From contig JAJEKV010000063.1 of assembly GCA_021234155.1 (NCBI GenBank), positions 2,787,601-2,851,600 of the forward strand: 64,000 nt of DNA, written 5' to 3'. The notes beneath the pieces were generated by a model. That model ran no database searches and was not told the origin of the DNA. It saw only the letters and a program-made list of their open reading frames with translations. The translations under genes and the position numbers were made by a program. Every line of letters starts with the position of its first letter. Positions within the stretch are counted from its first letter, which is position 1. This stretch comes from Isoetes taiwanensis. Taxonomy: Eukaryota; Streptophyta; Lycopodiopsida; Isoetales; Isoetaceae. Shown one piece after another: positions 43,879 to 56,829 of the stretch.

Positions 43879-44570
43879 AGAACGGGAGTGTTTTTTAAAG
43901 GAATCTTTGAAACGGGAGTGTTGCAACACTCTCATTTAATTTGCAACCTTGTTTTAAGATTATATCTGTCAGTAAATCTAGTATGGCTATTCCGCAAGCT
44001 TAGCTTGTCGATGCGTGAATCACTTTGTTAAACATCATCCGTTAAAAAATTATATAGTTTGGAAGGGTTCTTTTTTATTTTCTTTTAGAAAATTCCTAAG
44101 CCATATACAAGGAGGTTTAGCTAACCCCACACGCACATGGCATAGCCCCTATAGAAGAGGTGTACCTGCAGGATTGAGAATATGATGTTATTACGGAGTA
44201 ATTTAACTTGTTTATGTGCTATATTTTCCACTATCATAGTGTCTTAAATTGTCAACACTCTGGGATCTCGTTAATGGGACCTTAAATGGAAATGCCAGCT
44301 TAGCAATTTGATCGAAGTAAATAATGAATTTACAAGAGCAAAATTATCTAGAATTTCGAGACTCCCTAGCAAGAATGGTCATCTTGCTAAGGAAAACTCA
44401 TTAGTAAGATATTTCTTTCCTTGTAAATAACCACGATTAAGATTAGCTAAAAGGTCAAAATCGTTCTCCTCCTACACTCGTCATCAGAAGAATCAAATGG
44501 TTGAGCAAGATTTTCATCTTCTCACACATGTACAGGTGAGAATACACAACAGAGATGAGGAGGTGGATTC

Positions 44571-44648
44571 CTGTCTTTGCATTTATGTTGCTCTGGTTTC
44601 TAGTTGGTGAATAAAGCTTGACGTCCTTCAAAAAAAAAAAAAAAAAAA
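44571..44648 (+). mobile_element. Tiny 5'-truncated retroposon with poly(A) tail
   Basis: Comparison with unit B gives the exact empty site (GGATTC/AGATCACC). The insert is 78 bp: about 59 bases ending GCTTGACGTCCTTC plus some 19 A residues. It is the 3' end of a LINE or SINE, truncated on insertion. No clear target-site duplication. Confidence 0.8.
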
Positions 44649-45163
44649 AGATCACCGACCCGTCTTCTTCTTAGTACATTGACAACCAATATAAGTCTAA
44701 TGTTTGTGAGCCGCAATTTTGTTTGAATTATGATAAAGCAAAGGCTTATACCTAGTTGCTAACAGTAGAAATATTATAGAACAATAATCTACCAACAAAA
44801 CACACTCAAGCCCCTACAAGTGGATGAACCAAGATCCCCTCCTCCGAGATCACCCCACGGCTGACGTGGTTCCGGGCTAATGTGAATCAACTGTTGTGGA
44901 CATGGATCTCTGTTGTTAGATGCAATGGGTCATCAGATCGCAGTCGTTAGATTCCATATTGCCTACCATTCTCCAGGATCCCGCCCGCAATCGTACATCA
45001 TATTTGAATTAAATTCGGACAGGCCATTAATGAGGCATAAGCGACCAATCCTACACTGACACGCAGTGGATGGAGATACCAGAGGACGAAATACCACTCC
45101 ATTGAAGTCGAAGAATTTCCCTTTGCGCCAGAGTTCTTCCCCCTTTCAATCTAGAGATTCCCT

Positions 45164-45274
45164 ATGCACAGTGCAATTTATCAAGGGATTGTAGTGGCGT
45201 TCACCGCGGCGGCTCTACTTGGTCGGGGAAGCATTTGGGCAAGGATTTATCGACGATTTAAGCAATTACCGTAG
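45164..45274 (+). CDS. Small 36-codon ORF (unit C)
   Basis: Counterpart of 43600-43710. It reads MHSAIYQGIVVAFTAAALLG then the same Arg-rich tail. Start and stop are kept. Its status is as uncertain as that of its partner. Confidence 0.3.
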   Translation: MHSAIYQGIVVAFTAAALLGRGSIWARIYRRFKQLP

Positions 45275-45376
45275 TAAAATCACCACCTATAACTCTATTT
45301 TAGTGTTGTTTAATATTTTTTAATGTTTTTTTAACTCTTTCTTACATATCAGTTGATGCAGATTATCATCTAACAT

Positions 45377-45377
45377 G

Positions 45378-45426
<49 letters not shown>

Positions 45427-45557
45427 CATCCATCCATCCATCCATCCATCCATCCATCCATCCATCCATCCATCCATCCATCCATCCATCCATCCATCCA
45501 TCCATCCATCCATCCATCCATCCATCCATCCATCCATCCATCCATCTATCTATCTAT
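45377..45557 (+). repeat. Compound TATC/CATC microsatellite
   Basis: About 12 TATC copies, then about 29 CATC copies, then 3 TATC copies, about 180 bp in total. The Ile/Ser/Pro/His frame across it is an artefact of the repeat. Confidence 0.95.
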
Positions 45558-46277
45558 TTTGATGTTTTGATATCTTACTTTCAGAGATTGTATATTCATG
45601 TCTAAATTTTGCCATTTTCAAGTATGTTTCTTTACAAGCCAAAATGCAGGGAAAAACAAATTGAACCTTTTGAGAGTCTCAACTTTATCAAAAAAAGGTC
45701 AATTTTGACATGGTGTTTTTTAAAAAGGAATCTTTGAAACGGGAGTGCTGCAACACTCTCATTTAATTTGCAACCTTGTTTTAAGCTTCTATCTGTCAGT
45801 AAATCTAGTATGGCTATTCCGCAAGCTTAGCTTGTCAATGCGTGAATCACTTTGTTAAACATCATCCCTTAAAAATTTATATAGTTTGGAAGGGTTCTTT
45901 TTTTTTTCTTTTAGAAAATTCCTAAGCCATATACAAGGAGGTTTAGCTAATCCCACGCGCACATGGCATAGCCCCTATAGAAGAGGTGTACCCACAGGAT
46001 TGAGAATATGATGTTGTTATGGAGTAATTTAACTTGTTTATGTGCTATATTTGCCACTATCATAGTGTCTTAAATTGTCAAAACTCTGGGATCTCGTTAA
46101 TGGGACCTTAAATGGTAATGCCAACTTAGCAATTTGATCGAAGTAAATAATGAATTTACAAGAGCAAAATTATCTAGAATTTCGAGACTCCCTAGCAAGA
46201 ATGGTCATCTTGCTAAGGAAAACTCATTGGTAAAAATAACCACGATTAAGATTAGCTAAAAGGCTAAAATCGTTAAA

Positions 46278-46686
46278 GGAGGAGGCAACCTAGCAAGCTT
46301 GGCCAAGTATAAGCATAAATTCTAATGATGGGACTTAGTGAATTTCAAAGTCTTCAAAACATTATGGTTTTAGGATTAAATATCATAGAATGGCTTATAA
46401 TTAAATAGACAGTCATCCCTAGGCTCACAATTAAAAGAAGAAATCCATTTGTAAGATCATCGATCTCATAAGCCCAAACAGGAGAACTTCCCCTAAAACT
46501 TGTCTATAATAATGTGCATTCTTCAAGTGCGATGAAAGTAAATTGTGTGAACTTCTTATAGTTTATTTCAAAATTATGTCTTACACAATTTTAAGAGGTA
46601 CTTCGTACCTCGAACACAATAATATTCACAGTTCATTGGGTTAGATCAACTCTGCCGAAGCCGAGGGGAGCGTCTGTCTTCTTTAG
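46278..46686. other. No supported gene
   Basis: AT-rich sequence after the array. It may be the interior of the LTR element whose 3' end follows. Confidence 0.4.
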
Positions 46687-47830
46687 GGCTGGGGGAGAGT
46701 GTAATACTCCTCATGTCGTATGTACAACCCGAGATTGTTCAGTCTTTGCTGCGAAGTTGGGTGTCCATGTGGACACCCTCCATGTCACAAGCACACATTA
46801 TCCATGTTGGGGGGATATCGTGACATGATATAACCATTGTCACTTTAATGTTATACTCCTTATACCTAAAAGTCACCTTTATATATTATACCTTTATACA
46901 CTTACCTTATTGCCCTAACCCTAGTTGACCTATATATATACCTCATTGTTCACTCTTACCCATTGGTTCCTCCACCTCAAACCTAGCACCAGCTCTAATG
47001 CCTCCATCTCCAACTCTGGCAACCCAGCAACTACGAGCCACCAAGCTCTTGGTCATGGATGCTTCACATTAGTCATCCTTCCCCATTTTGGTGCTTTGGT
47101 ATCTAGGATGCCTTATTGTGGAATATGGGGACTGTTCTTGAATCTTTAATGTATGTTCTTGAACCTTGATGATGATTTTGATGTATTGATCTTATTCTTA
47201 GGCTCTACTTGGCTTTACTCATTGCATAGCATGAAGAGGAGACCCCTCTCGTAGTTAAGTTTTTGGCCTTAAAAAATGGTCATGCATTTTAGTATGCTCC
47301 TAGTTCTAGAGTTCTTGAACCTATTTTGGCTCTCAAGTCAAGCCCACGTGCGATCTTCATGGATCAACCGAGGGCTTGCCATATGCGGAGTAGAAGTGCA
47401 GGGAGATCTAAGCTTAGCTAAGCATCGATGCGATGACGACTCTCACTTAGTTTGAAGATGCATTAAGGAAGATGGCCTAAGTGATCTCATCATGAGGAGT
47501 GTTTGAGTATTCTCCCCTCCATCGCTTACTCGTGTCTGGCATGGTTCTATAGCATGTTCAAACCTTTGCTCCTCAACAAACACCTAGATCTATGCTATCA
47601 TCGAGGTGTACGGCTTAGCGAGCCCTAGATTATTGGAGATGGCATTATGGGCTCTGCTACCAGCGTCGTGGTCCCCAAGCTCCAAATCCCACCTCCGGCA
47701 TTTATGGTCAATCCTATCCTCATAGGGCTTGGTAGGACGGAAGTGAAACCCTAGCCTTATTGATTATAACTTGCTAATCAACAGTAGACAATTTTATCTT
47801 AGAAGCGGTCGCGAGCCTTTATATCCAAAC
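46687..47830 (+). mobile_element. Probable 3' end of an older LTR element (polypurine tract plus LTR)
   Basis: A polypurine tract GGCTGGGGGAGAG (46687-46699) is followed at once by TGTAATACTCC, a typical LTR start. A TATA-like CTATATATATA lies at about 46,930, and the LTR seems to run for about 1.1 kb. No matching 5' LTR or coding interior is recognised, so it is a remnant. The right boundary is uncertain. Confidence 0.5.
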
Positions 47831-47837
47831 TCCTGTT

Positions 47838-50800
47838 TGTTGAAGATGTCAGATCATTTTGTTGAGATCATTATGGTCTTATTAGAATTATCACCTTAAT
47901 GGTTTTTGAAGTTCAATGGTCAGTTATGGGTGAGTTCCAATGGTTAAGACGAGGTAAAATATGATGACCCAAAATGTTTCCACATTGGGGTATATTTGTG
48001 CTGGACGAATAAGCTGAAGCCATGTTTGCTTTCACATCTCGGTCATGGCTTAACCATCGGCCTTAGCCAGATTGGGACCATAACCGTCAGAGCTGTACAA
48101 TATAAGGTTGTAAAACCTGTAAGGATTGATCTAATGGATTGATCCGGCAAATAGATAAACGAAGGAGAAGTTGTGTTAATATCTTATGCTGATTATTTGG
48201 TCGATGCTATAATAGTTGTATTTTAATGGTTTGCTTGGCTTAAGAGACTATTGAATGAATAATGCCTAGTTGTTATCTTATGAGATCAATGTCTAGCAAT
48301 TGAATTTGAATTGTGAAATTTCTAAAAGATCCAACAAGTGGTATCAGAGCAGGTTATCCTAAATGGCCAGTAGACTTGGAGCATCTCTTCTCAGTGCCAT
48401 TGATGTGTTCAAAGGTGGTGCAGGATTCCAGGTATGGAAGCAAAAGGTTCAAGAAGTTTTGGAAATTGAGGGACTGTGGGACTTAGTTACAGGAGAGGAG
48501 CAAACTGTAACTCAAGGTGTCAGTCCAAGCAAAGAGAAGACGTATGCAGATGCTACTAGTGGAGGTAGCTCAACTGGAAAGACAGTTGGTAAGGGAGCTT
48601 CTAGTATCTTTGAAAGAACTGGTAGCTCAAGTTTGGAAGCGTCTACAAAATCACGCTTGTTGGAGGCAAGAAGTGTGATAAGCAGTAAGGTGAGCTCAAG
48701 TATTTTGCTACTGAGTTAAGGGAAAGACTCCAAAGCGAGATGTGGGAGTTTATCTTTGTGGCAAATTATGAGAAGAAAACCTCTTCTCAACTAGATGTCT
48801 TGGAAAAGGAACTTAGGAGACTCAAATATAATGAAAATGATGATCTTGTGGAATTTTTTTGAGATTTGATAATCTCATAGCATGATTTGGATCTTTGAAA
48901 GTTCCAATCACAAATGAATACCGTACCGCCACTTCCGAAGCTTTTCAAAATTTGATCATTTGGCCACACTTGTGAGAAATGTAGCTAAAGACAAGAGGCA
49001 AGCGTAAAACAATGATAAGAACCTTTTGGAACAAAAGGGAGTGATGGAAGAAGATGAGCGACCTGAGAAATCTTGTATCACGGAGGGCGTGGAGATAAAG
49101 GTAAGATTGGGCCTTGCTATTTGTGCAATCAGTATGGTCACATAAAAATAAATTGTCCCAAAAGAACCAAGGAAAATAGATGTTATAATTGTGAAGGTTT
49201 TGGACATATTGCTATAAATTGTTCTACTCCTAAGGATCGGGGGAAAAGGTAAAGGGGGTACCGGGTTCAGAAGGGGAAAAGGTTACAATACAGGGGAGGC
49301 GCTTATAGGGCGGAGAAGTAGGCAATTTACAAAAAATAAAGGGAAGGCTTCACATCAATGTAGCAAGAGAAACCGAAGAAGATTTAGAAGAAGAGGTGGA
49401 CGAAAATCGGGAGGTAAAAGTTTGTCAAACTTTTGATTTTGAAAAATCAAACTAAAGATGATGATGATTTGTTTATCATAGATAGTGGAGTGAGAGAAGC
49501 GTAATAAAGTCTAGTTCTAGACTTAAGGAGAAGATTAGGAGGAGCCCAGCCTTTGTTCAAATGGGTGATGGGAAAACCAGAGAAAGTAGAAGAAGCTGGA
49601 TTTTTGGAGCTATACGATTTGAAAGGAAATAGAATTGTACTTGACAATGTCTTTTGTGTTCCAAATATTGTCAAGAATCTTATTTCTCAAGTGGGACTCA
49701 ATTAGTAGATCTTGGCTATGATGCATTATTTAATAAACTTAGTTGTAGCATTTTGATGGATAATGAAATAAAGTTTTTGGGCAAACGTGTTATGCACTTT
49801 TGATTTCATAATGATATCTCAAACAATAAATGCAAGGATACGAAAGGCTTCTGTACATACTCATTAGTAAAACATAAATATAGTGATCGCGAAGGGCTTA
49901 ATTTGAGAAGAATTCTAATGATGATCATTTCAAGTGTAATGGTCATTAGAAAAGCATAGCAGTCGCCTTCTTCCCAAAACATGCTAAAAGAGCAAAAGAA
50001 ATTTTGGGGAATCACATTAAAGTGACCTACGTGGTCCATTCTTCAAATGGAGAAGTATTCATGGAAAGGGCATTTTATAACCTTTATAGATGATTACTAT
50101 ACAAGGAAGACAAAGGTATACAATACCAAGATCGAAAGACCGCTTCTCAGCTACTCTAAAATTTATCGCTGCAAAGGAGAGACAAACAAAAAGACTGGGC
50201 GTTTAAGAACTGACGTAGGTGGCGGAGTTTGTTTTGCAACATTCAACAAACATTGTTTGCTCAATGGAATAAGAAGAAACCCAATACCAATATTATACTC
50301 CTCAAAGAAAACGGAGTTGTCGAAAGGAAGAACGATCCATCTTAATGCGTATGAGCAATGTTAAACATGTCACGTCTAATTACTTATGGAGTAGAGGCCG
50401 CCAAGACATAAAGTTCAAAAATAAACCGCCACCAAGAAGTCTCTGAATGGAGAATTCACCTCGACATTTGTGGTATGGCTCCTATCCCCATTTGAATCAT
50501 TCAAAGTTTGGTGGATAAATGATATGTTCACAGGCTAAGAACCAGAAAATTAGATGACGAGCATGCCTGGCTTATCTGAAGCCATGACGAAAAGCAAAAG
50601 TGGTATTTGCTATATGAACCATTAAAAGGAAATTAATCTTGACAGAGATGTAATCTTTGGATGAAGGAAATACTTTGACAGAATAGCTTAGAAAACTGCA
50701 GAGCAAATATTACGCCGTGAGCAATAGTGATGATGAGAAGAAACTTGTTGATTTGAATTATGATAGCCTGATGATGGCGATGCTATAAAACCGCCAGAAA

Positions 50801-53219
50801 ATCGAGGAACAAATGGAAGGGCTTTATCCTAATAATAAAGTAGACAGCCTGCGTAAGTTGTGGAGTCAAGACACTCTAAGGGCAAAAGTGAAGAAGAAGA
50901 AAACTGGAAGCGTAAAAGACTTAGGGCTGATCTCAACATGAACCCGAGTTGTTTGGAAGAGGAGAAGAGGGAAAGCAAAAGACTTAAAATGAAATTGAAT
51001 GAGATAGTATAATGGCATAAGCATCAAAATACTGAATCTAATGCCTATTTAGCTATGAGGAAGCTATAAATGCAAGAGACTCAAGAGAAATTAAAAGAAG
51101 CTATGAAAGGAAGAGATGAAGGCTCTGAGAGAATATGCACTATGAAATTGCTGAGAAACCGCCGGGAAAAACATTGTAGAAAAAGCTGCGGATTTTATGC
51201 TATAAACTGACCGGGATAAAAAGGACAAAAGCATAAAGCCGATGGCAGCCAAGGGCTTCTACAAAGAAAGGGCTGACTATGACAGACATTCTCACCAATA
51301 GTCAAAATTATCCAAGATACGACAAGTACTTGCTTTGCCAATGCTAGAAACCCCGGAAATACATCATATGGATGGGCATCGCTTTTTAAAGCCAAGCCAG
51401 ATGAAGAAATTTGCTCCAAATACTTGGCTAAGGAAATGGTGCAAGGAAGCTGGAATAAAGGTATGGCTTAAAACAAATTAGGCAGCGGTATATTCAAGAT
51501 GGATCTAATATCTCGCAGGAAAAATGAGTTCTCAAAGTCGCAAACGCATGGAAGCCATTTATGTAGTAAGACAAGGAGATGACTTTTGTATTATTGCAGT
51601 ATTATATGTAGATGACAGCTTTAGGAGAACTCCAGAATTTCAGAACTGAGTTCACGAGATCGAAAAGCAATATGAAGTTATCTCTCACTCAAACCGCGAA
51701 TATGGCTGCTAAAAAGGTTTGGCATGGAATCAGAATTCCAGAATACAATCATTAGTTCCAGGCATAAGATCTCAGAGGATATGTGTCCTAAACAATGAAA
51801 GAATCAAGAAATGGAAGGCAGCCTTTCAGGAATTGATTGGATGTTTGCTCTATGTATCCAACTCGCACACCTACTTAATATTGCTTATTCCGTAAGCCCC
51901 GCTAAGTAGATACTTAAACAATCCGTGAAGATGCATTGTGGCGGAAAGAAGAGAGTGTTGAGATTCCTAAAGGAACTCAAGAACAGTATTTATATTCTAA
52001 TAATGATATGGACACTCATGGATATTGTGATGCGACTGCATCCGACGTAGATCTAGGAAATCAAATATCCGATTTTCACTCTTGCTTGGAGGAGGGTCCA
52101 GCATGGAAATCCAAAAGCAATCATATTGCCATGTCTACTTGAGGTAATATGCCGCCACCACACTCTGCGTACCAAGGAGATCATATGGGCCAGAGAATGT
52201 TAAATGAACTTGAAATTATGTAAAGAGATCCAATCAGACATTTTGTGACAGCCCAAAGTTGCACATAGCTATCACTAGAAATCCAGCTTCCACCAAAGAA
52301 CTACATATTGAACCGAAAAGCATGCATTTTATACGAGAAATGGCTGCTCAAAAGCAAATTAAGACAATATGTTAGCACACAAGAGCAAAATACATTTTTA
52401 TTAAAGGCGGTCAATTTCAAGTCAAGTTTGATAATCAAACAAATACTTGGTGTCACTTTGTCTACTAGAAGATATTGAGATGTGCCATTAATAGAAAGGA
52501 AATCTGAACGCTTATAACGTAGATTACTAAGACAAAGCGTTTATGATGACATTCTCGAATCGATATAGATGCAGGAACATGGCAAAGGAATATGACTGCA
52601 GAGGGAACTATATTAAAGATTCAGAAGGTTGAATCATAATAATGCCTTTATCCAAGAGGATAACATTTCAATAAGCTAGTTGAATTACATCTGCTGCGCC
52701 AGTAACAATAATCCGGAGAGAATGCTGAAGTTGTCGACTATTTTGTTGAGATCATTATGGTCTTATTAGAATTATCACCTTAATGGTTTTAGTTCAATGG
52801 TCAGCTATGGGTGAGTTCCAAATGGTTAAGAGACGAAAGGTAAAATATGATGACCAAATGTTTCCACATTGGGGTATATTTGTGCCTGACTTCAATGTCG
52901 GGTTGTTTGCTTTCACATTCTGGCCATGGGCTTAACCGGGTCGCCTTAGCCGACGAATTACAACCGGAGCTGCGTATAAATTATGGGTTGTAAAACCCGG
53001 TAAGGATTGATCTAATTCAGGATTGATCCTGCTAAATAGATAAACGGCTAGAGAAGTTGTGTTAATATCTTGTTTAATATCGGTCAGATGCTAATAGCTG
53101 TATTTCAATGGTTTGCTTGGCTTGGAGAGACTATTGAACGAATAATTAAGGTTGTTATTCCATGAGATCAATGTCTAGCAATTAAATTTGAATTGTGGAA
53201 ATTTCTAAAAGATCCAACA
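47838..53219 (+). mobile_element. Ty1/copia retrotransposon fossil with both LTRs
   Basis: LTRs of about 499 bp (47838-48336) and 497 bp (52723-53219), each TG...CCAACA. Flanks CTGTT and CTGTA are near-identical 5-bp target-site duplications. A tRNA-Met-type primer site TGGTATCAGAGC starts three bases after the left LTR. Order of parts: gag (from 48363, with FQVWKQKVQEVLEIEGLWDL), a CCHC zinc knuckle at about 49.2 kb, protease and integrase region (49.4-50.5 kb), reverse transcriptase (about 51.2-51.7 kb) and RNase H (about 52.0-52.2 kb). The coding part is heavily broken, with dozens of interruptions. The two LTRs are visibly diverged, so the insertion is old unless some differences are base-calling errors. 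Confidence 0.9.
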
Positions 53220-53339
53220 CTGTAGGTAGTGGCCCAATCGTAGTTTGTGATACGGCATGGACGACCTAAAGTTAACATGGTATAACTTTCTCTTCTAGCT
53301 TACATGTGTTCTCTTTGGGTATAGACAGGCATATATCCT
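53220..53339. other. Right flank of the copia insertion
   Basis: Sequence that was continuous with about 47.8 kb before the insertion. No gene. Confidence 0.4.
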
Positions 53340-53663
53340 TCTCTTACACATGGTTCATCCACTTGTAGGGGCTTGAGTGTGTTTCATTGGTAGATTATTG
53401 TTTTATAATGTTTCTACTATTAGCAACTGGGTATAAGCCTTTGCTTTATCATAATCCAAACAAAATTGAGGCTCACAAACATTGGACTTATATTGATTGT
53501 CAATCTACTAAGAAGAAGAGGGGTCTGAATCCACCTCCTCATCTCTGTTGTATGTTCCCATCTGTACATGTGTGAGAAGATAAAAATCTGCTTCAACCAC
53601 GACACATAATAACTACCACGCTAGATCCTCCACCCCTGATTCTTCCGGATGGCTAGTGTAAGA
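53340..53663 (-). repeat. Array unit fragment D, inverted
   Basis: Reverse-complement match to the first 330 bases of units A-C (TTGAGTGTGTTTC...GATTCTTC). It shows that the unit is dispersed, not only tandem. Confidence 0.8.
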
Positions 53664-54129
53664 GGAGTAAGATGTATTCTCAGAACATAAAACATACTGC
53701 ATCTGTATAAGTTATTTCGAATGCTTATGCTTACATTATCATCTCTAAATGCAAGTTGAAACCAATTGTCATGGCTAATGAGAGATTGCCTTTTGTTAGC
53801 CTCGTCGTATTTAAGACAACATTCAATAGCGCACGCCTCCTTTAGTTCCAAAGAGTTGGCTGGTTTCTTAAGGTCCTCCCCATATTTTTCCTTGAAAATT
53901 ACAAATTCTTTGTGCATGAACATGATTTTGTTGACAAAGCTCATTTTTTATTTGTACTCATTGTCAACATTATGAGTGTTGACAACGCATTTTGTTTTTC
54001 TATCCGCCGTAAAACCAATCAATAGGTGATTCGAACAGGTCGCTTCACCATTTGTAGTTTCTTCGCTCAACAGAAGCACACCACTACGCTTGTTTTAAGA
54101 ATGCGAGGTTCTCCACAACTTCTCCCACC
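53664..54129. other. No supported gene
   Basis: Minus-strand frames near 53,944-53,621 show a coding-like scrap (KEKYGEDLKKPANSLELKEA), probably from an old element. Confidence 0.35.
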
Positions 54130-54504
54130 ATGACATCATCCATACCTCTTCACACAAGTGTTGTGAAATATGGATTTGCAGAATTCCAGTCTGTCATAAG
54201 AGAGATGTTTAAAAGAACTCCTCATCCAGATGTTAGAACATATGCTGCCATAACATCTTATGGCCCATCACCTTCACTTAACACTGTGCCTTTTTTGGGT
54301 ACAACTTCATGTTTGTTTTCCTCTACAAACACATCACTAAAGGTAGAGGAGGTCCCTAGAGTAGAACTCTCATCAGAAGATGAAGACACCAAGGAGGAGC
54401 AACAAGATTACATGTTCTCCAACCAATCTTTCAAGAAATTCAAGGTGGATTTTAGCTTAAGAGCATGTTCTTCTGTAAGAAGAAGAAACCTTATGGACGA
54501 ATAG
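54130..54504 (+). CDS. Unknown 124-codon ORF
   Basis: ATG-initiated and uninterrupted: MTSSIPLHTSVVKYGFAEFQ, a Ser/Thr-rich middle, an acidic stretch VELSSEDEDTKEEQQD and a basic end KKFKVDFSLRACSSVRRRN. An acidic patch followed by a basic tail is common in transposon or chromatin proteins, but no family is recognised. The surroundings are degraded mobile DNA. Confidence 0.35.
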   Translation: MTSSIPLHTSVVKYGFAEFQSVIREMFKRTPHPDVRTYAAITSYGPSPSLNTVPFLGTTSCLFSSTNTSLKVEEVPRVELSSEDEDTKEEQQDYMFSNQSFKKFKVDFSLRACSSVRRRNLMDE

Positions 54505-56829
54505 AAAATGAGGAGACTTCTAAGAATTAAATGTTGCTCATTGAGTTGCATTACCAGATTCAACGTGGCTAAACTGCGGCAATTGACACTACGCTCTAAG
54601 ACATTGGCGGCACTGCACGCCTTACTGGCTTGACATGTAAGACCGACCGCCAATGTTTTCTTGCATATTAATCAGAACAAGTATACGTAAATGCTTTTAT
54701 GATTATCCAATCGCTTAGGGTCCATTAGAATGTCTTAAAGACATAACAATTGGATAAAACCCAAAGAATTGGATGATCACCCGGCCAAGAAGAGTTGTAA
54801 CAATGCATGACCTAGCTATCAGGTCATGGATGGAGAAATATTTTTTAGAAAACATGTGAAAAGTTGTCTAACAAAGAACATAATATTTGACGTGACAAAC
54901 ACCACAAAAAGATGTCTCTAAGAATATAGAGACATGCATTCACCAAGACATCTCTTATTCACTTCACTAGACGGTGGAAACGCGGAATTCGATCTTGTGA
55001 AAATTCTGTGAGAGAAGGAATGTTTGTTTGGTTAAGGTGTGTAGAATTAAAGAGTCAAAGAGAAGTCAGAAAGACAGAGGTCGAAGAAGTAAGTTAAAGT
55101 TCCTCATTCCTTTAATTGCTTCCATAAATTTTTTTACCCGATTTAAATGATAGTGTGCGTAACCTTGCTAGACATCGAACAACAAGCAACCGAAAACACA
55201 TTTTTTGGAATATCCACAGTGATATATTTATTGTAATTGATGGAATGGACAAAAGACAACTACCTCATTTCTTAAATACTTAAAGGTGTGCCTGAAATGC
55301 CTGATATATTCACTTTGTGAGCTAGTCTTCAAAGGAAATCTAAAAGTGCAAAGTCTTTAACGTAACCCACTTGCAGTGGTGACCCAACCTCACAATTTCA
55401 TACCCTTAACAAGGTGTTGTGTGAGCAAGAGCTATTACTATCAAGGCTCTACCTCATAACTTGACAACACTATCGTGGAGAATAAAAAATCAAATACTTT
55501 TGCTTATTGTGCCATGTTAGTGGAGTTGGGGACTTAAAAGTAAAGCTGAATTTTACTTATAGGGTAATTCCTGGAACAGACCGAGGTTCAGCATATTTTC
55601 GCACTTTAGAAGGAAGAAGGCTTTTTTCTTTCTACTTTTATTCAACTGAAAATCCCATACCTCTATACCAATGGTTGAGCTTCTAAAGGAGATCACACTT
55701 GAGAGAATTTTGTTCCCTAGATGTTCCAATAGCAACGTTGCACAAAGTTGAATGCCTCTCGTGCTTCAACACCACAATCAAGTTTTACTCAAGAATGAAG
55801 AAAGCTTTTTACGTGGGAAGAAGTACACCACAACTAAAGGAAGAGTCCACTGCAGGGGTTGCACTAAGGGGCTTTCTCCCGTGGAAATCTAACAAACTGC
55901 GTGCATGAACGAGAGGCCTTTCGCACGTATACTAGTCATGGTAATTTTAGACATTGCTCTAATTGGCTAAAATTATATGGAAAGTGGATCGCTTGCCTAT
56001 CGTAAACATGTATACTATTTTACATATCCTAGACACGCAGAGGTACGTCATGTATAAAGAAGGTGATCCCTACAATTTCCTCAAATCGTTAATTTTATTA
56101 ATTTTGCTTGGTAGAACGTAAGCAACTTTCTCTAAAAATCCAAAAGAGTCAAAAGTAATTCTAATGATTATCCTCAAAGCCATTGAAAATAGAATTTCGT
56201 GTTTAAGTACTTCTTCAAAGAAGACTGATGTAGGAGGTTTTCTTTTTGAACAAAGATTAGTTATTTAAACCCAGCTCTAAGGCAATTGCGTAAACCATTT
56301 GAGTGGCCTAAACACCTTCCATCAACCCTTAACTAGTGTCCAAGCAAGGCTGGCATCCGCAAGAGAGTGAAGCACGCACTGCTCATGGACCCCACTCAAG
56401 ACGCAAAATGAGCCTCCTGTAATATCATAGAAATTGTCAAAGATACGCCATTCGTAATTCTCCGACTATAGATGATGGACAAAATTAATTTTTCTGGATA
56501 GCAAAAAGTACTTTGACACACCAAAGAGGAAGGCTTAGTGACTAAACTCAAGATTCAAGACTTGTTACACGCTCAAAAATGCCTTTTGAAGGTAGGTATG
56601 AGTTAGAAATGAGAACTCAAGGAAAGGGAAGAAAGTCCAAGAAAAGTGGATTATAGGAGAGCTAACCTACTTTAAAGTGAGAGACAAATGATTTCAAATT
56701 GAATCGCATTAATCGCTCACGCCAGAGATCTACTAACTTACTAAGAAGGCTTGTAATTACGAGATCACATGAAGAAGGAGGGTGGTGGTACGTTTCACCC
56801 TCCGCTGACAAAGGGGACGCAGGAAGATA
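54505..56829. other. Degraded mobile DNA, no gene
   Basis: Many stops in all frames. The ORF at 55,699-55,908 (+; MKKAFYVGRSTPQLKEESTA) is short and isolated. Possibly the far arm of the second large-element copy, but no clear match to 15.7-22 kb was found by eye. Confidence 0.35.

Larger units (their letters stand above)
42904..44465 (+). repeat. Array unit B (complete, 1562 bp)
   Basis: Direct tandem copy of the unit that follows. Its second half contains a 36-codon ORF (43600-43710) and a TATC microsatellite. Ends GATTAGCTAAAAGGTCAAAA plus TCGTT. Confidence 0.85.
44466..46277 (+). repeat. Array unit C (about 1810 bp)
   Basis: Tandem copy of unit B. It differs by a 78-bp poly(A) retroposon insertion, a small deletion after GATGAACCAAG, a longer compound microsatellite and about 170 bp of extra sequence after the microsatellite. 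Confidence 0.85.

Noticed and set aside
45375-45605. 76-codon Ile/Ser/Pro/His repeat protein
   Set aside because: Translation of the TATC/CATC microsatellite; no independent coding support.
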